From: JACCZX01 sp963786295
GTDB taxonomy: Bacteria > Pseudomonadota > Gammaproteobacteria > Burkholderiales > Burkholderiaceae_F
Direction: 5' to 3'
NCBI GenBank assembly: GCA_963786295.1
Contig: CAWAYV010000009.1
Span: 15,593 to 79,592, forward strand
DNA length: 64,000 bases
The position numbers and the translations under genes are program-made. Positions within the stretch are counted from its first letter, which is position 1, and each line of letters opens with the position of its first letter. The notes below the pieces were generated by a model that was given only the letters and a program-made list of their open reading frames with translations, did no database searches and was not told where the DNA came from. Shown here in pieces: positions 1-8,102 of this stretch.

Positions 1-105
1 GCCTTGCGCCAGAGCCCAGCGGCCGTTGCCGTCCATGATGATGGCGACATGCCGCGGAATGCGACTCTCGGGGCTCGAACTATCCGCTGAGGTTGGCGTA
101 CGCAC
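1..105 (-). CDS. uppS: Undecaprenyl diphosphate synthase, N-terminal fragment
   Basis: Only the first ~35 residues are in the window; the gene runs off the left edge. UppS condenses isopentenyl diphosphate units onto farnesyl diphosphate to make the C55 lipid carrier for peptidoglycan. The reverse strand reads IPRHVAIIMDGNGRWA, the hallmark N-terminal motif of cis-prenyltransferases, including the Asp and Asn-Gly-Arg-Trp substrate-binding residues. The start is uncertain: the reading frame is the same as that of frr, whose TGA lies at 136-138, and a GTG at 105 is the first plausible start after it. No clear ribosome binding site is visible. Its position after frr matches the usual rpsB-tsf-pyrH-frr-uppS order. 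Confidence 0.85.
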   Translation of the reverse strand, partial: MRTPTSADSSSPESRIPRHVAIIMDGNGRWALAQG

Positions 106-135
106 GTTGAATGAAGATCGTCGAAGGATGGTCCG

Positions 136-696
136 TCACACGGTCATCACTTCGTGTTCTTTTTCGGCGCCGAGCTTGTCGATCTCGGCCACGTAGCGAT
201 CGGTCAGTTTTTGAATCGCGTCCTCTGCGCGGCGATCGTCATCTTCGGAAATTTCCTTGTTCTTCAGCATCTCTTTGACGTGATGATTCGCCTCGCGGCG
301 CAGATTGCGCACGGCCACCTTGGCGTTTTCACCTTCGTGCTTGACGACCTTGACCAACTCCTTGCGGCGCTGCTCGGTCAGGGGCGGCATCGGCACGCGC
401 ACGACGTCGCCGCTGGTTGCCGGATTAAGCCCGAGGTCGGAGTCGCGAATCGCTTTTTCGACGACCGGAATCATTTTCTTTTCCCACGGCTGAATCGTGA
501 TCGTGCGCGCATCGCCCAGGCCGACCTGGGCCACCTGATTCAGCGGCATCATCGAGCCGTAGTAGTCGACCTGTATGTGATCCAGCAACCCGATGTGCGC
601 CCGGCCGGTGCGCACCTTCGCGTAATCGTGCTTCAACGCCTCGACCGATTTCTGCATTTTCTGTTCGGTCGATTTTTGAATGTCTGCAATGCTCAT
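136..696 (-). CDS. frr: Ribosome recycling factor
   Basis: Frr, with EF-G, splits post-termination ribosomes in the cytoplasm. The 186-residue product has the family's usual length, begins MSIADIQKSTEQKM, and contains the conserved KVRTGRA segment and a C-terminal coiled-coil arm. The start at 696 is preceded by a good Shine-Dalgarno (AAGGAG, about 7 bases upstream). As sequenced, the frame stays open upstream into pyrH, giving an apparent 441-residue PyrH-Frr fusion. That fusion is explained by a one-base insertion in pyrH (see pyrH), so frr is annotated as a separate gene starting about 18 bases after the reconstructed pyrH stop. Confidence 0.95.
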   Translation of the reverse strand: MSIADIQKSTEQKMQKSVEALKHDYAKVRTGRAHIGLLDHIQVDYYGSMMPLNQVAQVGLGDARTITIQPWEKKMIPVVEKAIRDSDLGLNPATSGDVVRVPMPPLTEQRRKELVKVVKHEGENAKVAVRNLRREANHHVKEMLKNKEISEDDDRRAEDAIQKLTDRYVAEIDKLGAEKEHEVMTV

Positions 697-713
697 CGGC
701 TCACTCCTTGCGT

Positions 714-1461
714 CTAGACATGAACCAGCGTGCCTTCGTCTTCTCCCAGCACCACACGCTTCAACGCGCCCGCGTTTGGCAATATTGAACACCTTAATCG
801 GGAGATTCTGGTCGCGACAAAGCGCAAACGCGGTGGCGTCCATGATTTCCAGTTTTCGATTGATCGCTTCATCGAACGTGATCGTCGAATAGCGTGTTGC
901 TTTCGAATCTTTCTTCGGATCGGCGGAGTACACGCCGTCGACCTTGGTGGCTTTCAACACGATCTGCGCACCGATCTCCGATCCGCGCAGCGCCGCGGCC
1001 GTATCGGTCGTGAAAAACGGATTGCCGGTGCCGGCGGCGAAGATCACGATCTTGCCTTCTTCCAGGTAGCGCAACGCCTTCGGGCGAATATAAGGCTCTA
1101 CGACCGCCTCGATGTTGAGCGCCGATTGAACACGTGCGTCGACACCCGCGCGGCGTAGCGCGTCCTGCAGCGCCATCGCGTTCATCACCGTGGCCATCAT
1201 GCCCATGTAGTCGGCAGTCGCGCGATCCATCCCTCCCGCGCCGAGCGCCACGCCGCGAAAAATATTGCCGCCGCCGATCACAACAGCGACCTCGACGCCG
1301 AGCCGCACGACTTCGCCCAGATCCGCGACCATCGCTTCGACTGTCGCGCGGTTGATACCGAACGCGTCGTCGCCCATCAACGCTTCGCCCGACAGCTTCA
1401 GCAGCACTCGCCGGTAAGCCGGAGAGGACTTGGTGTTCATCGTGGCGTCGTTGGCCGACAT
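714..1461 (-). CDS. pyrH: UMP kinase (frameshifted near the 3' end)
   Basis: PyrH phosphorylates UMP to UDP in pyrimidine nucleotide synthesis. The product shows the amino-acid-kinase-type fold signatures: KLSGEALMG near the N-terminus, VIGGGNIFRG, TGNPFFTTDTAA and a KATKVDGVY segment. After VFNIAK the sequenced frame diverges. In the neighbouring frame it continues GALKRVVLGEDEGTLVHV and stops at 714-716, which is the normal PyrH C-terminus. Removing one base from the CCC run at 769-771 restores a 248-residue protein. The start at 1461 has an AGG-rich binding site just upstream; an in-frame ATG 21 bases further in (1440) is the alternative. It lies 15 bases after tsf. Confidence 0.93.
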
Positions 1462-1476
1462 ATGCCTACCTGGCCA

Positions 1477-2368
1477 TCAGACGCGCGCCGTCGCCATTGC
1501 AGCGACCTCGGCTGCGAAATCGGATTGCTTTCGTTCGATCCCTTCGCCGACGACGTACAACACGAACTGGCTGACGCTGGCGCCATTGGTCTTCAGAAGC
1601 TGCTCAATCGTTTGTTTGCCGTCTTCGGCCTTGACGAAGACTTGGCCGAGCAGCGTCACTTCGCGCAAATACTTCTGCACCGTGCCTTCGGCAATCTTAT
1701 CGAGCATTGCTTCGGGCTTGCCCGCATCGCGTGCCTTTTCGACGGCGATGCGCCGTTCGGTGTCGAGCAATTCGGACGGCACTCCGGCGGCGTCGAGCGA
1801 CTTCGGCTTGCTGGCGGCAATGTGCATCGCGACATCTTTCGCCAGCTCAGAATCGCCGCCAACTACATCCACCAGCACGCCGATCTTGCTGCCGCCGTGA
1901 ATGTAGCTCGCCAATTTTCCCTTCGCTTCAACTCTCGCAAAACGCCGGATCGAAATGTTTTCGCCGATCTTGCCAACCAGCGCAGTGCGCGTCTGCTTCT
2001 ACCGTGCCGCTGCCCAGTGGCAACAATGCCAAAGCCTGCACGTCGGAAGGCTTCTTGGTTGCGACCAGCTTCGCGAGATCTTTCGCAAACTGCACGAAGT
2101 CCGCATTCTTCGCGACGAAATCGGTCTCCGAATTCACTTCGACGATCGCGCCGAGCTTGCCCGCGCTGTCGATATCAATTGCCACGACGCCTTCGGCCGC
2201 GACTCTGGACGCCGCCTTGCTGGCCTTGTTGCCCAGCTTCACGCGCAGGATTTCTTCGGCCTTTGCCATATCGCCATCGGCTTCGGCCAGCGCCTTTTTG
2301 CACTCCATCATCGGCGCGTCGGTCTTCTCACGCAGTTCCTTGACCATCGCCGCGGTAATTTCCGCCAT
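1477..2368 (-). CDS. tsf: Elongation factor Ts (internal frameshift)
   Basis: EF-Ts is the nucleotide exchange factor for EF-Tu. The N-terminal part (2368 down to ~1990) reads MAEITAAMVKELREKTDAPM, the UBA-like domain, followed by the conserved NSETDFVAKN segment. The C-terminal part (from ~1990 down) continues in another frame with TALVGKIGENISIRRFARVE and ends at 1477. One surplus base in the GC-rich stretch around 1988-1992 explains the break; without it the reading is continuous, about 296 residues, normal for the family. The start at 2368 is preferred over the in-frame start at 2380 because a GGGAG site sits 6-8 bases before it. It follows rpsB after an intrinsic terminator-like hairpin. 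Confidence 0.93.
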
Positions 2369-2390
2369 CGCCACTCCCAATCTGTTCTAC

Positions 2391-2412
2391 AAAAAAGGGG
2401 CTTGCGCCCCTT
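2391..2412 (-). terminator. Intrinsic terminator/attenuator between rpsB and tsf
   Basis: On the reverse strand a perfect 7-bp GC-rich stem (AAGGGGC/GCCCCTT) with a 4-base loop is followed directly by a run of T residues. It lies in the 67-base gap between the rpsB stop and the tsf start. A partial terminator here would set the S2:EF-Ts ratio, as is known for the E. coli rpsB-tsf operon. Its strength here is inferred. Confidence 0.75.
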
Positions 2413-2435
2413 CCCAGCCTTTAATCGCGCCGAAG

Positions 2436-3188
2436 CTACTGTGCTTCGTTCACTTCGACAAACTCTTCGTCGTCGTCGTTGGCCGCTGCCTGCACAACGC
2501 CCTGCAGTGCCGCTGCCTTGCCTTCCAGCACCGCATCGGCGATGCCGCGTGCGTATAGCCGCACCGCCCGGCTCGAATCGTCGTTACCCGGGATCACGTA
2601 CGCGATGTTCTCGGGCGAGTGATTCGTATCGACCACGGCCACCACCGGAATGCCCAGCTTGGCCGCTTCCTGGATCGCAATCTTGTGATAGCCGACATCG
2701 ATCACGAACAGCGCATCGGGCAGCGCATTCATGTCCTTGATGCCGCCGATCGCTTTGTTGTGCTTCTCGATCTCACGCTGGAAATCGAGCGCCTCCTTTT
2801 TCGACATGCGCTCGGTGCCGTTGTCGGCGACGATCTGTTCCATCTCCTTCAGCCGCTTGATCGACACCTTGACCGTCTTGAAATTGGTCAACATGCCGCC
2901 GAGCCAGCGCTGGTCGACAAACGGCATGCCGGCACGCTGGGCTTCTTCGACGATAGTGTCGCGTGCCTGGCGCTTGGTGCCGACGAACAGGATCGTGCCG
3001 CGATTGCTTGCCAGTTGCCGCACGAATTTAGTCGCCGCTTGAAACTGGTCGAGCGTTCGCTCGAGATTGATGATGTGAATCTTGTTGCGGTGCCCGAAAA
3101 TGAACGGTGCCATTTTCGGATTCCAGAAGCGCGTTTGGTGTCCAAAGTGGACACCGGCTTCCAGCATTTGACGCATCGTTACCGACAT
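2436..3188 (-). CDS. rpsB: 30S ribosomal protein S2
   Basis: This is small-subunit protein S2. The 250-residue product starts MSVTMRQMLEAGVHFGHQTR and contains the typical NPKMAPFIFG and RNKIHIINLE segments. The acidic/Gln C-terminal tail is normal for the family. The open frame reaches up to 3269, but the start at 3188 matches the conserved N-terminus and has a GGAG site upstream. It is the first gene of the rpsB-tsf-pyrH-frr-uppS operon and is divergent from map, as in many proteobacteria. The ~170-base leader could carry S2 autoregulation, but I could not verify a motif. Confidence 0.97.
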   Translation of the reverse strand: MSVTMRQMLEAGVHFGHQTRFWNPKMAPFIFGHRNKIHIINLERTLDQFQAATKFVRQLASNRGTILFVGTKRQARDTIVEEAQRAGMPFVDQRWLGGMLTNFKTVKVSIKRLKEMEQIVADNGTERMSKKEALDFQREIEKHNKAIGGIKDMNALPDALFVIDVGYHKIAIQEAAKLGIPVVAVVDTNHSPENIAYVIPGNDDSSRAVRLYARGIADAVLEGKAAALQGVVQAAANDDDEEFVEVNEAQ

Positions 3189-3364
3189 GAATCGATCTCC
3201 AAGGTTAGATCCGGCACGAACATCAAGGCGGACTGGACTCGCATTTGACTTCTGAGTCCTCGCCCGCACCTTGGGGATGTCGTGCGTGATTTCTCGCTGC
3301 TGCTCGTTAGCTGTTGATTAGAAATCTCTCGATTTCAAGCGACCGAGGCCCCGAGTAGCCGGAT

Positions 3365-3370
3365 ATTATA
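3365..3370 (-). promoter_or_regulatory. Candidate -10 box for the rpsB operon
   Basis: The reverse strand has a perfect TATAAT in the 208-base divergent region between rpsB (starts 3188) and map (starts 3397). It would give a leader of roughly 170 bases. No convincing TTGACA-like -35 is seen at 16-18 bases, so the call rests on the -10 and the position. The region holds no open gene. Confidence 0.4.
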
Positions 3371-3396
3371 GCCCCTCAGACGAAAGACGCCCTTCC

Positions 3397-4239
3397 ATGG
3401 CCATCGTGATCAAGACAGTCGAAGAAATCGCCGGCATGCGGGTCGCCGGCCGGCTGGCCGCGGAAGTCCTGGACTTCGTGGCCCCCTACGTAAAGGCCGG
3501 CGTCACGACCGGTGAGCTGGACCGGCTGTGCCATGACTACATGACCAACGTGCAGCACACCGTGCCGGCACCGCTGAACTATGCGCCGCCCGGCTATCGG
3601 CCGTTTCCGAAGGCAATCTGCACGTCGGTCAACCATCAGGTGTGCCACGGAATCCCGGGCGACAAAGCGCTGAAAAATGGCGACGTGTTGAACATCGACG
3701 TGACGGTCATCAAGGATGGCTTTCACGGGGACACCAGCCGTATGTACTTCATCGGCGAGCCGTCGATCGCCGCGCGGCGGCTAAGCGACGTCACGTACGA
3801 CTGCATGTGGCTCGGCATCGCCCAGGTGCGTCCGGGCGCGACGATCGGCGATATCGGCCACGCAATCCAGGTGCACGCCGAAAAAAACGGCTATAGCGTC
3901 GTGCGCGAATTCTGCGGTCATGGCATCGGACGCAAGTTTCATGAAGAGCCGCAGATCCTTCACTATGGCAAGCCCGGCACGCTGGAGCCGCTGACCGCGG
4001 GCATGATCTTCACCATTGAACCGATGATCAACGCCGGGCGGCGCGAGATCAAGGAACTTGCCGACGGCTGGACCATCGTGACCAAGGATCATTCGCTGTC
4101 GGCGCAGTGGGAGCACACGGTGCTGGTGACCAAATCCGGGTTTGAAGTGATGACGCTTTCCGCCGGCGCGCCGGCTCTGCCCGCGTTCATTCAGGAAAGG
4201 CAGGAACAGCCGCGCGAGCACGACCACGCTCCGGCTTAG
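3397..4239 (+). CDS. map: Methionine aminopeptidase type I
   Basis: Map removes the initiator methionine from nascent proteins; it acts after peptide deformylase, which is also encoded in this window. The 280-residue product has all five metal ligands of the pita-bread fold: Asp101 and Asp112 (in NIDVTVIKDGFHGDTS), His175 (CGHGIG), Glu208 (TIEPM) and Glu239 (QWEHT). They are offset by +4 from the E. coli enzyme. The C-terminus is about 15 residues longer than usual and is rich in Glu/His. It is divergent from rpsB and followed 11 bases later by glnD, probably in one transcript. Confidence 0.97.
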   Translation: MAIVIKTVEEIAGMRVAGRLAAEVLDFVAPYVKAGVTTGELDRLCHDYMTNVQHTVPAPLNYAPPGYRPFPKAICTSVNHQVCHGIPGDKALKNGDVLNIDVTVIKDGFHGDTSRMYFIGEPSIAARRLSDVTYDCMWLGIAQVRPGATIGDIGHAIQVHAEKNGYSVVREFCGHGIGRKFHEEPQILHYGKPGTLEPLTAGMIFTIEPMINAGRREIKELADGWTIVTKDHSLSAQWEHTVLVTKSGFEVMTLSAGAPALPAFIQERQEQPREHDHAPA

Positions 4240-4250
4240 CTAGCTCCTTT

Positions 4251-6863
4251 ATGAATGATGTGGCGTTCAAGCTGCGCGATCGCTTGCGGCAAGAGCGCGA
4301 CGTTCTAGTTCAACGCTTCAACGCCGGCGGACCGGTCGACGCCCTGCTACGCGGGCTTTCACGCTCGGTCGACCGGTTGTTGCGCGAAGTGGCCGACGCG
4401 AGCGGTATCACATCGCGCGCGGCACTGATCGCGGTGGGTGGATACGGCCGCGGCGAATTGTTTCCGCACTCCGATGTCGACGTCCTGATCCTGCTTAACC
4501 AGCCGGCGACCGAAGACGACGCCAGAACGATCGAAAATCTGGTCAGCTTGCTGTGGGACCTTGGTCTGCCGCTCGGACACAGCGTGCGGACACTGGACGA
4601 ATGCATCGGCGAGGCTCAGCGCGATATCACTATCCTGACTGCGTTGCTCGAATCGCGGCTGCTGGCAGGGCCGCGCTCGCGTTACACCGCTTTGTCGCGC
4701 GCAATCGTCAAGTCGCTCGACCGCGAGACCTACTTCCGCGCCAAGCTGCTCGAACAGCAGCATCGGCACATCAAGTACGAGGAAGCGCCTTACAGCCTCG
4801 AGCCCAACGTCAAAGAAGGTCCCGGAGGCTTACGCGACCTGCAGGTAGTCGTGTGGGTTGCCCGTGCCAGCGGCTACGGCGGCACCTGGGCTGAGTTGGC
4901 GCGGCGCGGATTCATCACGACTGAAGAAGCCCGCATCATTCGCCGCAGCGAACGGCGCATCAGGGAGATTCGCGCGCGATTGCACCTGGTCACCGGCCGT
5001 CGTGAGGACCGCTTGGTGTTCGACGTGCAGGACGCGGTGGCGCAAATGAGCCGCGTGCACGCGACCGCCCACTGCCGCCCGAGCGAAGTCTTGATGCAAC
5101 AGTATTACCGCTCCGCCAAGGTCGTGACGCAGATGAACACGATCTTGCTGCAGAACATCGAGCATCGGCTCTTCGGGCGTGAACAGAGCGAAGCGCATCC
5201 GCTCGACGCGACGTTTGTCGTTCGCAACGAACTGCTCGATCTGGCCGAGGACTCCGCGCTAGAGCGCGACCCGAATGGGATCCTCCGTGCGTTTTTGATC
5301 ATGGCGCAGCATCGCGAGCTGAAGGGCATGTCGGCGCAACTGATGCGCGCGCTGTGGCACGCGCGCGTCAACGTCGACGCGCGCTATCGACGCGACCCGG
5401 CAAATCGCGCGACGTTCATTGAGCTGTTACAGCAGCCGAACGGAGTGTTGCACGAGCTGCGGCGCATGAACGATCTGTCGGTGCTCGGGCGGTACTTGCC
5501 GCCGTTCCGCCGCATCGTCGGGCAGATGCAGCACGACTTGTTTCATGTCTACACGGTCGATCAGCATATCCTGCAGGTGCTGCGCAATCTGCGCCGGTTT
5601 ACGAAGTCGGAGCACGCACACGAGTATCCGCTGTGCAGCCAGTTGATGGCGGACTTCGACAAGCCGTGGCTGCTTTACATCGCCGCGATTTTTCACGACA
5701 TCGCAAAGGGCCGCGGCGGCGATCACAGCAATCTCGGCAGCCGCGACGCGCGGCGGTTCTGCCGCGATCACGGGCTCGACCGCGCCGACACCGTATTGGT
5801 CGACTTCCTGGTAGCGCAGCATCTTCTACTGTCGCAAGTTGCGCAGAAGCAGGACCTGGCCGATCCCGCGGTGATCGAGCGCTTCGCTGCGCTTGTCAAA
5901 GACGAGCGCACGCTGATCGCACTCTATTTGCTGACGGTCGCCGACATTCGCGGTACCAGCCCGAAAGTCTGGAATGCGTGGAAAGGCAAGCTGCTCGAAG
6001 ACTTGTTTCAATCAACTCGACGGCTACTCGGGGGCGGGACTGTCGCCCCGACAGCGGTGCTTGAAGGGCGCAAGCAGGAGGCGCTGCGCATATTGCGGCT
6101 GTACGGGTTGCCGGATAGCGCGCGTGACGCGCTGTGGCAGCAGCTGGACGTCGTTTACTTCCTGCGGCACGGCGCGCAGGACATCGCGTGGCACACGCGG
6201 TCGCTGTTCAACAAGGTTGAGAGCACGAGACCGATCGTGCGCGCGCGCCTGGCACGTATCGGTGAAGGCGCGGAAGTGCTGATCTACGTCAAAGACCAGA
6301 AGGGCTTGTTTGCGCGCGTTTGCGGTTACTTCGACAGCCGCAATCTGAGCATTCTCGACGCGCGCGTGCATACGACGCGCCACGGTTATGCGCTCGACAC
6401 TTTTCTGGTGACCGATCACGGCCGCGCGCGCCACTATCGTGAGCTATTGAGCCAGATCGAACACGAGCTGGCCGAGTGGATATCGACAGAGCACGAGCTG
6501 CCGCCGCCGACGCCGCCCGACAAGTATCGGCAGTCGCGGCAGTCGCGCCAGTTTCCAGTTTCGCCGAGCGTGCAGTTGCAGCCGGACGAGCGCGGCTTGC
6601 ACTATTTGTTGTCGGTGACGGCCACTGACCGCCTGGGACTGTTGTATTCGATCGCGCGTGTGCTTGCCAGGCACGAGCTCAATGTGCATACGGCCAAGGT
6701 GTTGACACTCGGCGAGCGCGCGGAAGACGTGTTTCTGGTCTCTGGCGCGAAGCTCGGCTCGATCAAGGGTCAAGTGGCGATCGAGAGCGATCTGCTCGAC
6801 GCGCTCGCGCCGCCGCTTCAGTCGTCAGCGTCGGCCATCTCGGGAAACAAGATATCGGTGTAG
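4251..6863 (+). CDS. glnD: Bifunctional uridylyltransferase / uridylyl-removing enzyme (PII)
   Basis: GlnD senses glutamine and adds or removes UMP on PII proteins, controlling nitrogen assimilation. The 870 residues fit the family length. The nucleotidyltransferase motif GGYGRGELFPHSDVD is at about 63-77. The HD hydrolase motif FHDIAKGRGGDHS is at about 481-493. Two C-terminal ACT domains begin near residues 672 (VKDQKGLFARVCGYF) and 785 (ATDRLGLLYSIARVL). It starts 11 bases after map. The last 46 bases overlap the 3' end of the convergent def gene, so there is no room for a separate bidirectional terminator. Confidence 0.97.
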   Translation: MNDVAFKLRDRLRQERDVLVQRFNAGGPVDALLRGLSRSVDRLLREVADASGITSRAALIAVGGYGRGELFPHSDVDVLILLNQPATEDDARTIENLVSLLWDLGLPLGHSVRTLDECIGEAQRDITILTALLESRLLAGPRSRYTALSRAIVKSLDRETYFRAKLLEQQHRHIKYEEAPYSLEPNVKEGPGGLRDLQVVVWVARASGYGGTWAELARRGFITTEEARIIRRSERRIREIRARLHLVTGRREDRLVFDVQDAVAQMSRVHATAHCRPSEVLMQQYYRSAKVVTQMNTILLQNIEHRLFGREQSEAHPLDATFVVRNELLDLAEDSALERDPNGILRAFLIMAQHRELKGMSAQLMRALWHARVNVDARYRRDPANRATFIELLQQPNGVLHELRRMNDLSVLGRYLPPFRRIVGQMQHDLFHVYTVDQHILQVLRNLRRFTKSEHAHEYPLCSQLMADFDKPWLLYIAAIFHDIAKGRGGDHSNLGSRDARRFCRDHGLDRADTVLVDFLVAQHLLLSQVAQKQDLADPAVIERFAALVKDERTLIALYLLTVADIRGTSPKVWNAWKGKLLEDLFQSTRRLLGGGTVAPTAVLEGRKQEALRILRLYGLPDSARDALWQQLDVVYFLRHGAQDIAWHTRSLFNKVESTRPIVRARLARIGEGAEVLIYVKDQKGLFARVCGYFDSRNLSILDARVHTTRHGYALDTFLVTDHGRARHYRELLSQIEHELAEWISTEHELPPPTPPDKYRQSRQSRQFPVSPSVQLQPDERGLHYLLSVTATDRLGLLYSIARVLARHELNVHTAKVLTLGERAEDVFLVSGAKLGSIKGQVAIESDLLDALAPPLQSSASAISGNKISV

Positions 6864-7360
6864 CCGAAGCGAGAAAAGTCGCGCACTCGCATCGGATACA
6901 GGATGCCGTCGAGGTGATCGCATTCGTGCTGCACGACACGCGCATGGAAACCGTCGACGACGCGATTGATCGGCCGCCCCTGCAGATCGGTCCCGGTATA
7001 TCGAATTCTTGAGTAGCGCGGAACCACGCCGCGCAAGCCGGGAACCGATAGGCAGCCTTCCCAGCCCTCCTCCATTTCGCTGCCAACCGGCTCGATCACC
7101 GGGTTGATCAGGATCGTTTGCGGCACCGGATCGGCATCGGGATAGCGCGGGTTGCGAGCTTCAGGGTCGCTGTAGCCGAAGATCACCACGCGCAACGGCA
7201 CCCCGATTTGGGGTGCGGCAAGCCCCGCACCACTCGCCGCATGCATCGTTTCGAACATGTCATCGACCAGGGTTTTGAGCTCGGGCGCAGCGAGATCGTG
7301 CACTGGCTGCGATACGTCCAGCAGCCGCGGATCGCCCATGCGAAGGATTTCGTGAATCAC
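6818..7360 (-). CDS. def: Peptide deformylase
   Basis: Def removes the formyl group from N-formylmethionine of new proteins. The 180-residue product carries all three family motifs in order: GAGLAAPQIG, EGCLSVP (metal-binding Cys) and HECDHLDG (two His ligands and the catalytic Glu; the Glu is within H-E-C-D-H). It overlaps the upstream phosphorylase gene by four bases (ATGA), so the two are co-transcribed and probably translationally coupled. Its 3' end overlaps the end of convergent glnD by 46 bases. It is not in the common def-fmt operon setting, so it may be one of several deformylase paralogues. Confidence 0.96.
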   Translation of the reverse strand: MIHEILRMGDPRLLDVSQPVHDLAAPELKTLVDDMFETMHAASGAGLAAPQIGVPLRVVIFGYSDPEARNPRYPDADPVPQTILINPVIEPVGSEMEEGWEGCLSVPGLRGVVPRYSRIRYTGTDLQGRPINRVVDGFHARVVQHECDHLDGILYPMRVRDFSRFGYTDILFPEMADADD

Positions 7361-8100
7361 GGTGCTTTCCCGAAAAACGAGGTCAGGATGCGCACGGCCC
7401 GCATGATGCTCTGGTCCATCACTTCGCCGAGCTCTTCGAGCTTGATCGCCTGCACGCTGTCTCTGCGGCCGGCCGCGTGATTGATCACCACTGCGATCGC
7501 TGCATAGTCAAGCCCGGCCTCGCGCGCCAGCACCGCTTCCGGCATGCCGGTCATCCCGACCACGTCGCCTCCCTCGCGCGCAATACGCTCGATCTCCGCG
7601 GCGGTTTCTAGCCGTGGCCCCTGCGTGCACGCGTAAACGGCGCCGTCGGATACCTTTTCCTTGCACGCCACCGCCGCGGCGATCAGCCGCTCGCGCAACG
7701 CACGTGCATACGGCTGTGTGAAGTCGACGTGGGTCACCGGCATCTCCGAGCCTTCGAAAAACGTGCTCTTGCGGCTGTGCGTGTAATCGATGATCTGATC
7801 GGGCAGCACCAAGGTACCCGGCACCAGATCGTCGCGGATTCCACCGACGGTGGCCACCGCGATCACGCCTTCGACCTTCAATTCCTTCAGCGCCCAGATG
7901 TTGGCGCGATAGTTGATCTCGTGCGGCGACAGCGTATGGCCATAGCCGTGGCGCGCGAGGAATACAACCTCGGCGCCGGCGAACTCACCGAACGTCAGGG
8001 CGCCAGACGGTTCGCCATACGGCGTGCGCATCACCTGGCGCCGCTGGTTCTGCAGCGCCGTGAGCTTGGCGAGGCCGCTGCCGCCAATGATTGCGTACAA
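7357..8100 (-). CDS. mtnP: S-methyl-5'-thioadenosine/thioinosine phosphorylase
   Basis: This purine-nucleoside-phosphorylase-family enzyme recycles methylthio-nucleosides from polyamine synthesis. The 247-residue product starts MYAIIGGSGLA, with the N-terminal phosphate-binding Gly-Gly-Ser-Gly. It continues with FLARHGYGHTLSPHEINYRAN, a family signature with the phosphate-binding Arg-His, and GPRLETAAEI and VGMTGMPEAVLA around the purine/ribose site. The short form, and its presence in a proteobacterium, fit enzymes described as S-methyl-5'-thioinosine phosphorylase (MTIP); substrate choice cannot be settled from sequence alone. It overlaps def by 4 bases and sits 2 bases after the ligA stop, making a ligA-mtnP-def run. 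Confidence 0.88.
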   Translation of the reverse strand: MYAIIGGSGLAKLTALQNQRRQVMRTPYGEPSGALTFGEFAGAEVVFLARHGYGHTLSPHEINYRANIWALKELKVEGVIAVATVGGIRDDLVPGTLVLPDQIIDYTHSRKSTFFEGSEMPVTHVDFTQPYARALRERLIAAAVACKEKVSDGAVYACTQGPRLETAAEIERIAREGGDVVGMTGMPEAVLAREAGLDYAAIAVVINHAAGRRDSVQAIKLEELGEVMDQSIMRAVRILTSFFGKAP

Positions 8101-8102
8101 AA

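Noticed and set aside
154..717. Long open frame on the plus strand opposite frr
   Set aside because: High-GC shadow of the reverse-strand gene: no family resemblance and low-complexity His/Arg/Leu text. The same applies to other long opposite-strand frames, such as 13142-14272, 1462-2343 and 8707-9396.
3642..3896. Arg-rich frame inside map
   Set aside because: Alternative-frame shadow of a strongly conserved gene.
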